IMG/VR virus record: IMGVR_UViG_3300044858_001566
Location: 1 to 23,565 of that record
From: a virus
Strand: one strand, 5' to 3'
DNA: 23,565 bases
The translations under genes and the position numbers were made by a program. Below, one piece after another: positions 9,541 to 15,573 of the stretch. Below the pieces are notes generated by a model. The model was not told where the DNA came from. It saw nothing but the letters and a program-made list of their open reading frames with translations, and ran no database searches. Each line of letters starts with the position of its first letter. Within the stretch, counting starts at the first letter, position 1.

Positions 9541-10326
9541 TTATTGCTTGAAAAGTAAATCCGCCGAAGCCCCGCTTCCAACCCATGGCAAAAACTGTTT
9601 AAGATCTTTTACGGGCCACTCCGTATTGTTTTGTAGTCTCTCCCAATCCTCGCAGGCATTCTCGTATCCACCTTTGTATATACGTTGTTTCTGGGCTACT
9701 TGTTGCGGGGTCACCCATGCCATGTGCAGGATCTTGCCGACAGTCATTAAGGTCTTGCTGCGATCCAGTAGTTGTCCGCGATTACCATTGAATACGGGTG
9801 GTTCATGGCGCTCCATCCAAAGCCCGACATTATAGCGCCAAGCCCGAACCCACTCATTTTTTCTATTGCCGTAACCATCTGTGGATGTGGATTTTACGTT
9901 AGGGCCAAGCATATAATCCATTTCAAACTGAGCGGTATTTGTTTCGGGGTTTGCGGCGAATAGCTCGACCAATCTCCGCATTTGTTCCTCAGTCCACAAT
10001 TCATCGCTATCCATTTGGAGTAAGACGCCGTCTTTCTTGAAGGCGGTCAACGCCGCATTGATCATTTCTGTCTTACCACCCCATTCGGATTTGGAATTGA
10101 CCGTGATTCTGGGATGGGGCGCTAGGGCTTGCAGAAACTGATGGGTGCCATCATGGGAGACTTTCCCTGTCTGGTTACCCATCCAAGCCGTGTCCTTCTG
10201 AGGCATCGCCGCCCCCTCGACAATCGACCAATGCCAGTCGGCATCCCTTAATCGGCACAACTCCGCAAACTGAGCCCCGATCCACGGAGAGCCATCAAGG
10301 ACAATTGTGAAGATGTTGAGGGTCAC
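9541..10326 (-). CDS. Family 2-like glycosyltransferase (GT-A fold)
   Basis: A protein of about 261 residues. The start LNIFTIVLDG is a typical first beta strand of a GT-A fold, followed by SIVEGAA and, near residues 106-108 (counting from the GTG), the metal-binding D-S-D within GVLLQMDSDELW. The likely role is transfer of a sugar from a nucleotide-sugar donor onto a phage or host acceptor. I chose the GTG at 10326 because it overlaps the upstream TGA as GTGA. A TTG four codons earlier (10338) has a better Shine-Dalgarno (GGGAG), so the start is uncertain. No membrane segment is seen. The acceptor is unknown; the Ser/Thr-rich protein at 13085 is one candidate, with no direct evidence. Confidence 0.82.
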   Translation of the reverse strand: MTLNIFTIVLDGSPWIGAQFAELCRLRDADWHWSIVEGAAMPQKDTAWMGNQTGKVSHDGTHQFLQALAPHPRITVNSKSEWGGKTEMINAALTAFKKDGVLLQMDSDELWTEEQMRRLVELFAANPETNTAQFEMDYMLGPNVKSTSTDGYGNRKNEWVRAWRYNVGLWMERHEPPVFNGNRGQLLDRSKTLMTVGKILHMAWVTPQQVAQKQRIYKGGYENACEDWERLQNNTEWPVKDLKQFLPWVGSGASADLLFKQ

Positions 10327-10547
10327 AGCCCGTCCCAAAGATCTCCCTGACCAAGCTCGTCTAGATATTCTCCAAATGTCACCATCTTCTGGTCGTTGTA
10401 AACGTAATCAAACAGATGATCTTTAAGCTCTCCATCACCCAATTCAAGCTCAAAGCACAATGACTCAAAGTAGGCGTCCTGAACCCTTGAAAGTTCATTA
10501 ACAAAGTCTTTGACTTTGAAGATGCCATCTTCTGGATGTGGCTTCAT
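10323..10547 (-). CDS. Small acidic protein of unknown function
   Basis: A 74-residue acidic protein with many Asp, Glu, Leu and Phe/Tyr residues, probably mostly helical. No family is recognised. Its ATG overlaps the stop of the preceding small basic gene as ATGA (10544-10547) and its TGA overlaps the GTG of the glycosyltransferase as GTGA (10323-10326). This double overlap supports it being a real gene within a translationally coupled operon. No motif indicates a function. Confidence 0.7.
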   Translation of the reverse strand: MKPHPEDGIFKVKDFVNELSRVQDAYFESLCFELELGDGELKDHLFDYVYNDQKMVTFGEYLDELGQGDLWDGL

Positions 10548-10681
10548 TTCTCTTTAAACCCACCCTTTTTGCTCTTCATCTTCTTATAGACCTTGGGGTC
10601 GATAGTAGATTTGGATTTCGGACGGCTAGTGCCAGACTTCTTCCTTGCGTTGATATTGTCGTATAGTCCTCGTTTTTTCAT
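10544..10681 (-). CDS. Small Lys/Arg-rich phage protein (45 residues)
   Basis: A 45-residue, strongly basic protein beginning MKKRGLYDNINARKKSGT. The pattern (short basic protein beginning with Lys and a GLY-x-NI motif) is common in environmental phages, where its function is unknown. I chose the internal ATG at 10681, not the longer frame beginning at 10837, because the longer version would lie across the upstream gene and its extra N-terminus (Pro/Ala-rich) looks like a shadow of that gene. A purine-rich AGAAGG sits about 11 bases upstream, and the stop overlaps the next ATG. Nucleic-acid binding is possible from charge alone. Confidence 0.72.
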   Translation of the reverse strand: MKKRGLYDNINARKKSGTSRPKSKSTIDPKVYKKMKSKKGGFKEK

Positions 10682-10685
10682 AGTA

Positions 10686-10922
10686 TTATTTTCCCTTCTT
10701 AACTGATTTACTTCCGCTGCAACCCCACTTCTTGCGGGAAAGTTTGTTCGGTGAGTTTGGGTCGCTTCGCCAATCCCCCTTGATTTTATTGCTGCGGGCA
10801 CAGTAGGCATCGGCGCGGGGGCTACCAATGGGGCCAATCTTGCTGCCCTTCTCTCCGTATTTCACGGTTTTCTTGCGCCCCGTTTCGGGGTTGGTTACAG
10901 TTTTGCTGAATTTCTTTTTCAT
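10686..10922 (-). CDS. Small basic Cys-containing phage protein (DUF6321-like)
   Basis: A 78-residue basic protein. It contains NPETGRKKTVKYGEKG, then DAYCARSNKIKGDW and the C-terminal SPNKLSRKKWGCSGSKS. This order matches a widespread small phage family in which DxYCARS and LSRKKWKC are conserved; I recall it as DUF6321-like, and its function is not established. The two cysteines and high charge would fit a small nucleic-acid-binding protein. The start at 10922 overlaps the nuclease stop as ATGA, with GGAG about 11 bases upstream. A longer frame from 10949 would overlap the nuclease gene further and was not chosen. Confidence 0.78.
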   Translation of the reverse strand: MKKKFSKTVTNPETGRKKTVKYGEKGSKIGPIGSPRADAYCARSNKIKGDWRSDPNSPNKLSRKKWGCSGSKSVKKGK

Positions 10923-11785
10923 TTTTTTAGGTTTCTCCAGTAGTTGCAATGGCCTCTAACACGGCAGTAGTCCGCGCAACGTTTATCTTCCCCAAGCCGT
11001 TCCTCAACAACACCTCCGATACTCTTGGCGTGAGACTCAGCCTGTAGTCGGTCTTCGTAAGTCCCATTGTTAACCGCTCGCTTTGCTCCCCTTTTTGGGA
11101 GGACGGCATAGAGGTCTGGGACGCGCCAGCGTTCGGATTCGGTGCAGATCGGTATCTGGTCATCGGGAAGGTCTTTTGCTTGTTGGTGGAGATTAATCCG
11201 ACTTTTGATATATGCAAATGTTTCTTCGGGCTTCCATGGATCTAACTTAATTTCCACAATAGCGCACTTTGGATAGTCGGCCTTGATCTTGGAGTCGCGC
11301 AACTTCCAGTCTTTCATTACAAGAATGATGGCCGCACGTTTTACTGGATATCCATTGTGCCCAAGCAGGAGTGTGTTGATGGCGGCTTGCGCCGTCCAGT
11401 CGAACTTGTCATCGGATAAGGCCTTATAGACGCTACTGACCTTGTAGTCATAGAGGACTTGCTCTTGCCTGTCATAGAGGTCGATCTGTCCACCAAGCTT
11501 CACACCATCTACATCCATATAGAACCTCTCCTCGCAGACGTAGCGTTCGGGGTTTCGCTTGGCGATCTGTTCCAGAACGTAGTGGTTGGCCGTGCCAAGC
11601 ATTGTCCACACACGATCCGAAGCGTCCTCGGTAATCTTATCTCCGTGGCGCTTCATCAACTCCCGAATCTTCGGAGGTTGAAAAAGACTTGTAGTAGTAA
11701 TATCGGCCTCCCCCGCCGAATACGAAGACTCGCTAACGAGATCAACGAACGGCTGGGGGAGATTGAATGTATTAGTGACAGTCAC
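10919..11785 (-). CDS. PD-(D/E)XK nuclease of Cas4/RecB type with probable Fe-S cysteines
   Basis: A 288-residue protein. LGTANHYVLE (His at 68) matches the His motif of RecB/Cas4-type nucleases. GGQID (Asp at 102) and YDYK (Asp 113, Lys 115) fit the PD-(D/E)XK metal site, and TAQAAIN (Gln at 133) resembles the following QxxxY-type motif. Cys 84 lies before the core, and Cys 270, 274 and 280 lie near the end in the spacing C-x3-C-x5-C, as in iron-sulphur stapled Cas4 and AddB nucleases. Probable role: a DNA exonuclease in phage recombination or replication. The start is a GTG overlapping the TAG of the small upstream gene. It lies in a cluster with a possible ssDNA-binding protein and a SWIM protein, which fits a recombination role. 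Confidence 0.86.
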   Translation of the reverse strand: MTVTNTFNLPQPFVDLVSESSYSAGEADITTTSLFQPPKIRELMKRHGDKITEDASDRVWTMLGTANHYVLEQIAKRNPERYVCEERFYMDVDGVKLGGQIDLYDRQEQVLYDYKVSSVYKALSDDKFDWTAQAAINTLLLGHNGYPVKRAAIILVMKDWKLRDSKIKADYPKCAIVEIKLDPWKPEETFAYIKSRINLHQQAKDLPDDQIPICTESERWRVPDLYAVLPKRGAKRAVNNGTYEDRLQAESHAKSIGGVVEERLGEDKRCADYCRVRGHCNYWRNLKK

Positions 11786-11946
11786 TAGCGTTTCTTTTTC
11801 TTCTTGCTCATGCCAGCCTCGCTGAGTGCGATGGCTACAGCCTGTTTCTGGCTGGTAACTTTCTTGCCAGAACTGCTTTTGAGTTTCCCGCTGCCATACT
11901 CGCGCATGACCTTACTGATCTTTTTCTCTCCTTTGGATTTCTTCAT
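11785..11946 (-). CDS. DUF6496-like small basic protein (53 residues)
   Basis: A short reading frame encodes 53 residues beginning MKKSKGEKKISKVMREYGSG and continuing with SGKKVTSQKQAVAIALSEAG and a poly-Lys end. The pattern VM-x-E-x-GxLxSxSGKKVTSxKQAxAIALSEA is characteristic of the DUF6496 family, which occurs in bacteria and phages and has no proven function; its charge suggests nucleic-acid binding. The ATG lies four bases after the SWIM gene stop, and its TAG overlaps the GTG of the nuclease by one base. The good family match and tight coupling make this a real gene. Confidence 0.85.
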   Translation of the reverse strand: MKKSKGEKKISKVMREYGSGKLKSSSGKKVTSQKQAVAIALSEAGMSKKKKKR

Positions 11947-11949
11947 ATA

Positions 11950-12228
11950 CTATGCTGCTATTAGTTGGTTGTTGTTGCTTGACTTCGGCGTTTGGACGCC
12001 CAAGATTTTACAGATGTATCGGATGTGGAAGCACTCTTTACGGAATTGATAGCCTGAACAAGTGCAGGAACACCCTGTGATATCCCCGACCTCATCGGTA
12101 GCGAATTCCACCATGTAGTAGTCTTCGCGATTTGTCCGACTTTGAACGAGGAATGATCCCTTATCATGCGACAGAATTTCGATGCCATGGTTTTGGCTGG
12201 AATCTCCGCGCTCTCGCTCATTAGTCAT
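11950..12228 (-). CDS. SWIM zinc-finger protein
   Basis: A 92-residue protein. Residues 53-68 read CSCTCSGYQFRKECFH, which fits the SWIM zinc-binding pattern CxC...CxH (Cys 55, Cys 57, Cys 66, His 68). The N-terminus (about 15-50) is predicted beta strand. SWIM fingers bind DNA or proteins and occur in helicases, transposases and Rad51-regulating Shu-type proteins; in phages stand-alone copies are usually of unknown role. The ATG at 12228 overlaps the end of the preceding gene by eight bases. Its place between an SSB-like gene and a Cas4-type nuclease suggests a recombination or replication accessory, but this is inference. Confidence 0.85.
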   Translation of the reverse strand: MTNERERGDSSQNHGIEILSHDKGSFLVQSRTNREDYYMVEFATDEVGDITGCSCTCSGYQFRKECFHIRYICKILGVQTPKSSNNNQLIAA

Positions 12229-12877
12229 TCGCTTGTGGACTGTTCAGGGATTCGGCCTTGCTTGCCCCAAAGCCCAGTTGTTCGGGGGTGTATGCCGTGA
12301 TTGGCATGGCTTGAATGAAGCCCTGTCTATCCGCTTGGATAAACATCGTCGTTGCTATTCCCTGACGATGCTGTTCTGGAAGGTTTAGCTCTACCGCAAT
12401 GTCGTTGGCCTTCTTGACGCACAGACGCATCAGATTTGCCGCCTGACATAGGAATTGCTTGGCATCCTTATCTGGGTGGGGCGGAGCCGTAACAACCTTT
12501 TCTGCGGGCTTCTGGGGCGATTGAGAGGTGTTAATGGTGTTCCATGTAACGGGCTTCGATTGAGTGGGGGCCGCAGGCAGACTGGAAGCGGGAACCCCAG
12601 CAGGCTGGATCTCCATGGAATCGGTCTTCTGCTTGGAGTTACCAGAGGCAATGAGTACTACGGACTTGCCAACATATTGCTGGAACTTCGACGCAATGTC
12701 CTTATTCTCAGTGAAATACACATGGGCCACACCATCAACAATCAACTCAATGACACACAATGAGTTGTTCTTCACCCACTTAGGGGGCGATTTAACGGCT
12801 ACGAGTTTGGGCCCATTCTTGGCCAAGGTGAAGTGTGAGAGGACTGGAGCTTTGGGTTGGTTTGATTGATATGCCAT
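12221..12877 (-). CDS. Possible ssDNA-binding or annealing protein (uncertain)
   Basis: A 218-residue protein in three parts. Residues about 1-95 are predicted beta-rich (NNSLCVIELIVDGVAHVYF, GKSVVLIASGNS), compatible with an OB fold. Residues about 96-140 form a Pro/Ser/Thr/Gln-rich linker. Residues about 140-205 form a helical tail (KQFLCQAANLMRLCVKKA, then TTMFIQADRQGFIQAMP) of a type seen in phage proteins near replication genes. No family is matched with certainty. It is the first gene of the leftward operon, about 15 bases from a promoter-like sequence and near a terminator. An ssDNA-binding role is inferred from shape and from the nuclease and SWIM neighbours. Confidence 0.7.
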   Translation of the reverse strand: MAYQSNQPKAPVLSHFTLAKNGPKLVAVKSPPKWVKNNSLCVIELIVDGVAHVYFTENKDIASKFQQYVGKSVVLIASGNSKQKTDSMEIQPAGVPASSLPAAPTQSKPVTWNTINTSQSPQKPAEKVVTAPPHPDKDAKQFLCQAANLMRLCVKKANDIAVELNLPEQHRQGIATTMFIQADRQGFIQAMPITAYTPEQLGFGASKAESLNSPQAND

Positions 12878-12891
12878 ATAGGTAGATGTTC

Positions 12892-12918
12892 GTTATATCC
12901 GACACCCCAACTTGTCAA
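12892..12918 (-). promoter_or_regulatory. Sigma-70-like promoter for the leftward operon starting at 12877
   Basis: On the minus strand TTGACA (12918-12913) is followed after 15 bases by TATAAC (12897-12892). The -35 is a perfect consensus and the -10 is close; the spacer is shorter than the usual 17. The predicted start of transcription would be near 12885, leaving only about 8 bases before the ATG at 12877, so the message would be nearly leaderless. It directly follows the terminator at 12925-12960 in the leftward direction, as expected for an insulated new transcription unit. Confidence 0.6.
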
Positions 12919-12924
12919 GCGTTC

Positions 12925-12960
12925 AAAAAAAGCGGGGCCGAGTTTTTGGCCCGACCCCGC
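12925..12960 (-). terminator. Rho-independent terminator, leftward
   Basis: On the minus strand GCGGGGTCG pairs with CGGCCCCGC (one T-G wobble; 9 base pairs, 12960-12952 with 12940-12932), with an 11-base loop and seven T residues immediately after (12931-12925). The plus strand has no T run after the hairpin, so it acts only on leftward transcription. No leftward gene ends here; it lies between divergent genes, so it probably stops transcription that comes leftward across the antisense of the 13085-17604 cassette. Confidence 0.75.
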
Positions 12961-13084
12961 CCCACACACATGAAAACAGGAAGACGAATGCCTTCCGATT
13001 GGCAATCTAGCATGATCATTAACCATTGCAAGCGGAAAATCATCTTGCCGCCCAACCTTTTTTAGAGTAAGTTTTCGGGATTCT
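12961..13084. promoter_or_regulatory. Divergent intergenic region with operator-like dyad (13002-13029)
   Basis: The upstream region of the plus-strand cassette holds no convincing sigma-70 promoter. It contains a dyad centred at 13015.5: an 8-base palindrome ATGATCAT (13012-13019) and, five bases out on each side, GCAAT (13002-13006) and ATTGC (13025-13029). Both layers share exactly the same centre, giving a 28-base operator-like site. GCAAG (13029-13033) and CTTGC (13045-13049) form another short inverted repeat. A repressor or activator could bind; the helix-turn-helix protein at 17601 is a possible candidate, with no direct evidence. A 31-codon frame from 12970 was not accepted as a gene. 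Confidence 0.4.
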
Positions 13085-14971
13085 ATGGCCACTGAATACC
13101 CTCCTTTAGGCAAACCTTTTGTTGCCGAGTATCGCTATGGTGATCGGGGCTTTCCCGTTATCCACATCAAAAAAGACCCAAGGGTTGAAAACTACAGGGC
13201 ACCTGAAGTCGGAGATCCCTGCCCAGACAAAAGATTTCCCGACCATACTTTTATCCAAGCCTTGCCCACCAACTCTGACGAGAGGGTTCTATGGGTTTAT
13301 GAAAAACTAGACGGCCCTCAAATTAGCGGACAAATCATTGATAGAGACGGCAACATAGCCACACTTACTCGCCAGCCCGTTGTCTCAGGAAGCTCTGTTG
13401 ATCAAGGATATAAGGTTCTTTCCAGTTCGATCAATCCCGAAAACAAAGCCTTCGGAGTCAAGGAAACTATTACAGTTGATGAATTTCCCGTTCTTCGTGG
13501 TGTTCAGATTGATCCTCGCTACGGAGTCGCGCTGGAATACACCAAAGAATTGGTAGATGCCGAAACCGCCGAAGGTGGGGTAGACGGGCTTGAGTCTGTA
13601 GAAATCGAACCCAAGGATCAATGGAGATCTTGGAAGCTTACCACAAAGCTCGCGCAACTTCCACAGGATCAGGTTTGGTATGGTTACCGCAAGGAGGCGT
13701 TTCCCGATGTCTTAACTGGTCTAACAATTGTTGGCACTGAGAATTACCAGCCCGTTCCCACTTGGAGGACGGCTCCCGACATGCCATTCAAGGCCCGTTA
13801 TACCCGCAAGTTTAGCCTTGGCCCCCCTCCCGAACCAGCACCAACCTTGTCCCCACGATACTGGGCTGAACCATTTTATTTTGCCGTAGAATATTTGCGA
13901 GAATCTGAAAGCGAATCAGAAAGCGCCTCGTCTTCTAGAAACTCTGGTTCCAGTTCGTCAACCAACTCTTCCACACAATCATCTGCATCTTCTGGCACAA
14001 GTTCCTCAACATCTTCGGGAACTAATAGCTCTACCAACAGTGGAACATCTTCTGGAACAAACTCGTCTACCAACAGTGGATCGGCCTCTGGAACATCGTC
14101 TTCCACAAACTCTGGAACCAATAGCTCTACCAATAGCGGAACACAATCTTCAAGCGGATCTGGGACATCATCTTCAACAAATAGTGGGACAAGCAGTTCT
14201 ACGAATTCTGGAACGGGCTCATCTACATCTAGCGGGACTAATAGTTCTACAAATTCGGGGACAAACTCATCAAATCAAGTAAGTAGCGGTATTGGCGGCA
14301 GTAGCACAACCGAAAGCGAGAACGGCGGGGCGGCATTAGTGGGTGGGCCAACTACCAACAGGGCATCTAGCTATACCTCGACAACTGAGGGTAGTGGCTC
14401 AAGCTCTTCAAGCAACAGCGGAACGCAGTCTGGAACAAACTCTGGAACAAATTCATCCACAAATTCTGGCACAAATTCTTCAACTAATTCTGGCACAAAT
14501 AGTTCCACAAGCAGCGGAACAAGTAGTTCATCAAACAGCGGAACAAGCAGTTCGTCTGGCAGTGGAACAAATAGTTCTACATCAAGCTCACAAAATTCTG
14601 GAACATCAAGTGGAACTCAATCATCCACTTCTAGTGGAACATCTTCTTCAACATCCAGCGGAACTAGCGAATCTACATCAGTTGGAACAAGTGAATCAAC
14701 CTCCGAAGGAACCAGCGAATCTGTCAATCAATCCGAATCTGAAAACGCGACTGTTTCGCGAGGAAAATCAATCTTTAATCTGACCCTTCCAAAGTGCCTT
14801 AGATCCGCCATTAATGTCGCACTGCCTAGCGGAGAAGCTTTTACAATCCCCGCCACTCGCCAAACCGATCTCAATTGGGGCAACTATATAGAAGTGGCTC
14901 GTCAAAGCGAACACTGGAAACAAGGCATTTGGATTACTGAAATTATTGAAGTTTACTTGCCGCAAATTTAA
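13085..14971 (+). CDS. Ser/Thr-rich repeat protein, probable tail or surface structural protein
   Basis: A 628-residue protein in three parts. Residues 1-270 form a mostly beta domain with many Pro and aromatic residues and no recognised family. Residues about 273-555 are low in complexity: an ESESESESAS stretch leads into variants of SGTNSSTN/SGTSSSTS, interrupted around 398-434 by a Gly/Glu-richer insert. Residues about 556-628 form a compact C-terminal domain ending WITEIIEVYLPQI. No signal peptide, LPXTG or membrane anchor is seen, which argues against a bacterial adhesin and for a virion component. It starts the plus-strand cassette; the only ribosome-binding hint is CGGGA. The Ser/Thr region could be a flexible stalk or carry O-linked sugars. 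Function is inferred from composition and neighbours. Confidence 0.82.
   Translation: MATEYPPLGKPFVAEYRYGDRGFPVIHIKKDPRVENYRAPEVGDPCPDKRFPDHTFIQALPTNSDERVLWVYEKLDGPQISGQIIDRDGNIATLTRQPVVSGSSVDQGYKVLSSSINPENKAFGVKETITVDEFPVLRGVQIDPRYGVALEYTKELVDAETAEGGVDGLESVEIEPKDQWRSWKLTTKLAQLPQDQVWYGYRKEAFPDVLTGLTIVGTENYQPVPTWRTAPDMPFKARYTRKFSLGPPPEPAPTLSPRYWAEPFYFAVEYLRESESESESASSSRNSGSSSSTNSSTQSSASSGTSSSTSSGTNSSTNSGTSSGTNSSTNSGSASGTSSSTNSGTNSSTNSGTQSSSGSGTSSSTNSGTSSSTNSGTGSSTSSGTNSSTNSGTNSSNQVSSGIGGSSTTESENGGAALVGGPTTNRASSYTSTTEGSGSSSSSNSGTQSGTNSGTNSSTNSGTNSSTNSGTNSSTSSGTSSSSNSGTSSSSGSGTNSSTSSSQNSGTSSGTQSSTSSGTSSSTSSGTSESTSVGTSESTSEGTSESVNQSESENATVSRGKSIFNLTLPKCLRSAINVALPSGEAFTIPATRQTDLNWGNYIEVARQSEHWKQGIWITEIIEVYLPQI
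13906..14735 (+). repeat. Degenerate Ser/Thr/Gly/Asn-coding repeat array
   Basis: About 830 bases encode short units related to TCT-GGA-ACA-AAT-TCT-TCT-ACA-AAT with many synonymous changes (AGC, AGT, TCA, TCC and TCG for Ser; GGA, GGC and GGG for Gly). The protein pattern is kept while the DNA has diverged, so selection acts on the peptide; the array is coding and is not a CRISPR. It is split near 14276-14400 by a less repetitive insert. Length change by recombination between units is likely. Confidence 0.9.
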
Positions 14972-14973
14972 AC

Positions 14974-15573
14974 ATGAAAAAATACGAAATAGTTCTTGCC
15001 AGATATTCTGAGCAAATGAAATGGTTGAAATATATTCCTAAAAAAGAAGAAAGAGATTATTCAATTTATTTGTCTAATTCTGGGGATGAAACCCAAAATC
15101 CCAATGTTGACAAAGAAGTAATGGTGGAAAATATTGGACGAGAGGCTGGTCATTATCTTCAGTATTTAATATCAAATTATGAAAATCTTCCAGATGTTGT
15201 GGTTTTTCTTCAAGCCGAACCTTGGCCTCATTTTAATCAAAAGGTTGAAGTTCTAATGGAGTTGCTTTGGGGCAATCCAAGATTTAGGTTTCCATTATGC
15301 TACATTGGAGAAAGTTACAACGAAATAGGTCTGCCTATTGAAAAGCACTCATTAAAAGAGGCAATTCTAAAAAAAGGATGGGGCGATCAACAGATACCAA
15401 AATCAACCAGAATGGCAATCGGAGCGCAGTTTTATGTTAAAAAAAACATTATCCTCAAACGTTCAATATTACATTATCAATCAATTTTAGATTGTCACAA
15501 TTGGGACGGAATTTCCTTGGCGCACATTTTAGAACCGCATTGGGCAAGCGTGTTTGACCACGAATCAAAATAA
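14974..15573 (+). CDS. DUF3431-like protein
   Basis: A 199-residue protein. It begins KKYEIVLARYSEQMKWL and continues with IYLSNSG, then VENIGREAGHYLQYLISNYE and LPDVVVFLQAEPWPHF. This order (ARY-x-WL near the start, N-x-GRE-x-YL, then LPD-xxxFLQ-x-P-x-H) is that of DUF3431, a family found in fungi, algae, bacteria and viruses, and its fold is probably related to glycosyltransferases. The gene is AT-rich relative to the neighbouring genes, suggesting separate acquisition. It starts two bases after the repeat protein and its stop abuts the next ATG (TAAATG), so it is part of the cassette. Its biochemical role is not known; modification of a surface glycan or of the neighbouring Ser-rich protein is speculation. 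Confidence 0.78.
   Translation: MKKYEIVLARYSEQMKWLKYIPKKEERDYSIYLSNSGDETQNPNVDKEVMVENIGREAGHYLQYLISNYENLPDVVVFLQAEPWPHFNQKVEVLMELLWGNPRFRFPLCYIGESYNEIGLPIEKHSLKEAILKKGWGDQQIPKSTRMAIGAQFYVKKNIILKRSILHYQSILDCHNWDGISLAHILEPHWASVFDHESK

Noticed and set aside
10544-10837. Longer version of the 45-residue basic gene
   Set aside because: The extra N-terminus overlaps the DUF6321-like gene; the internal ATG at 10681 has a ribosome-binding site and tight spacing.
10686-10949. Longer version of the DUF6321-like gene
   Set aside because: Its extra nine codons lie inside the nuclease gene; the ATG at 10922 forms an ATGA overlap.
12564-12869. Plus-strand frame of about 101 residues
   Set aside because: Antisense of the SSB-like gene, with no upstream signal.
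12970-13065. 31-codon plus-strand frame in the divergent control region
   Set aside because: No ribosome-binding site and no recognisable protein; it covers the operator-like dyad.
13876-14133. Minus-strand frame rich in Val, Pro, Glu and Asp
   Set aside because: It is the antisense of the Ser-rich repeat; the repeating pattern is just the complement of Ser/Thr/Gly codons.
13906-14735. Possible CRISPR or satellite array
   Set aside because: No fixed repeat length or unique spacers; units vary at synonymous positions and continue an open reading frame.
14343-14783. Plus-strand frame rich in Gln, Leu and His
   Set aside because: A shifted frame of the Ser-rich repeat; the real frame has proper folded N- and C-termini.
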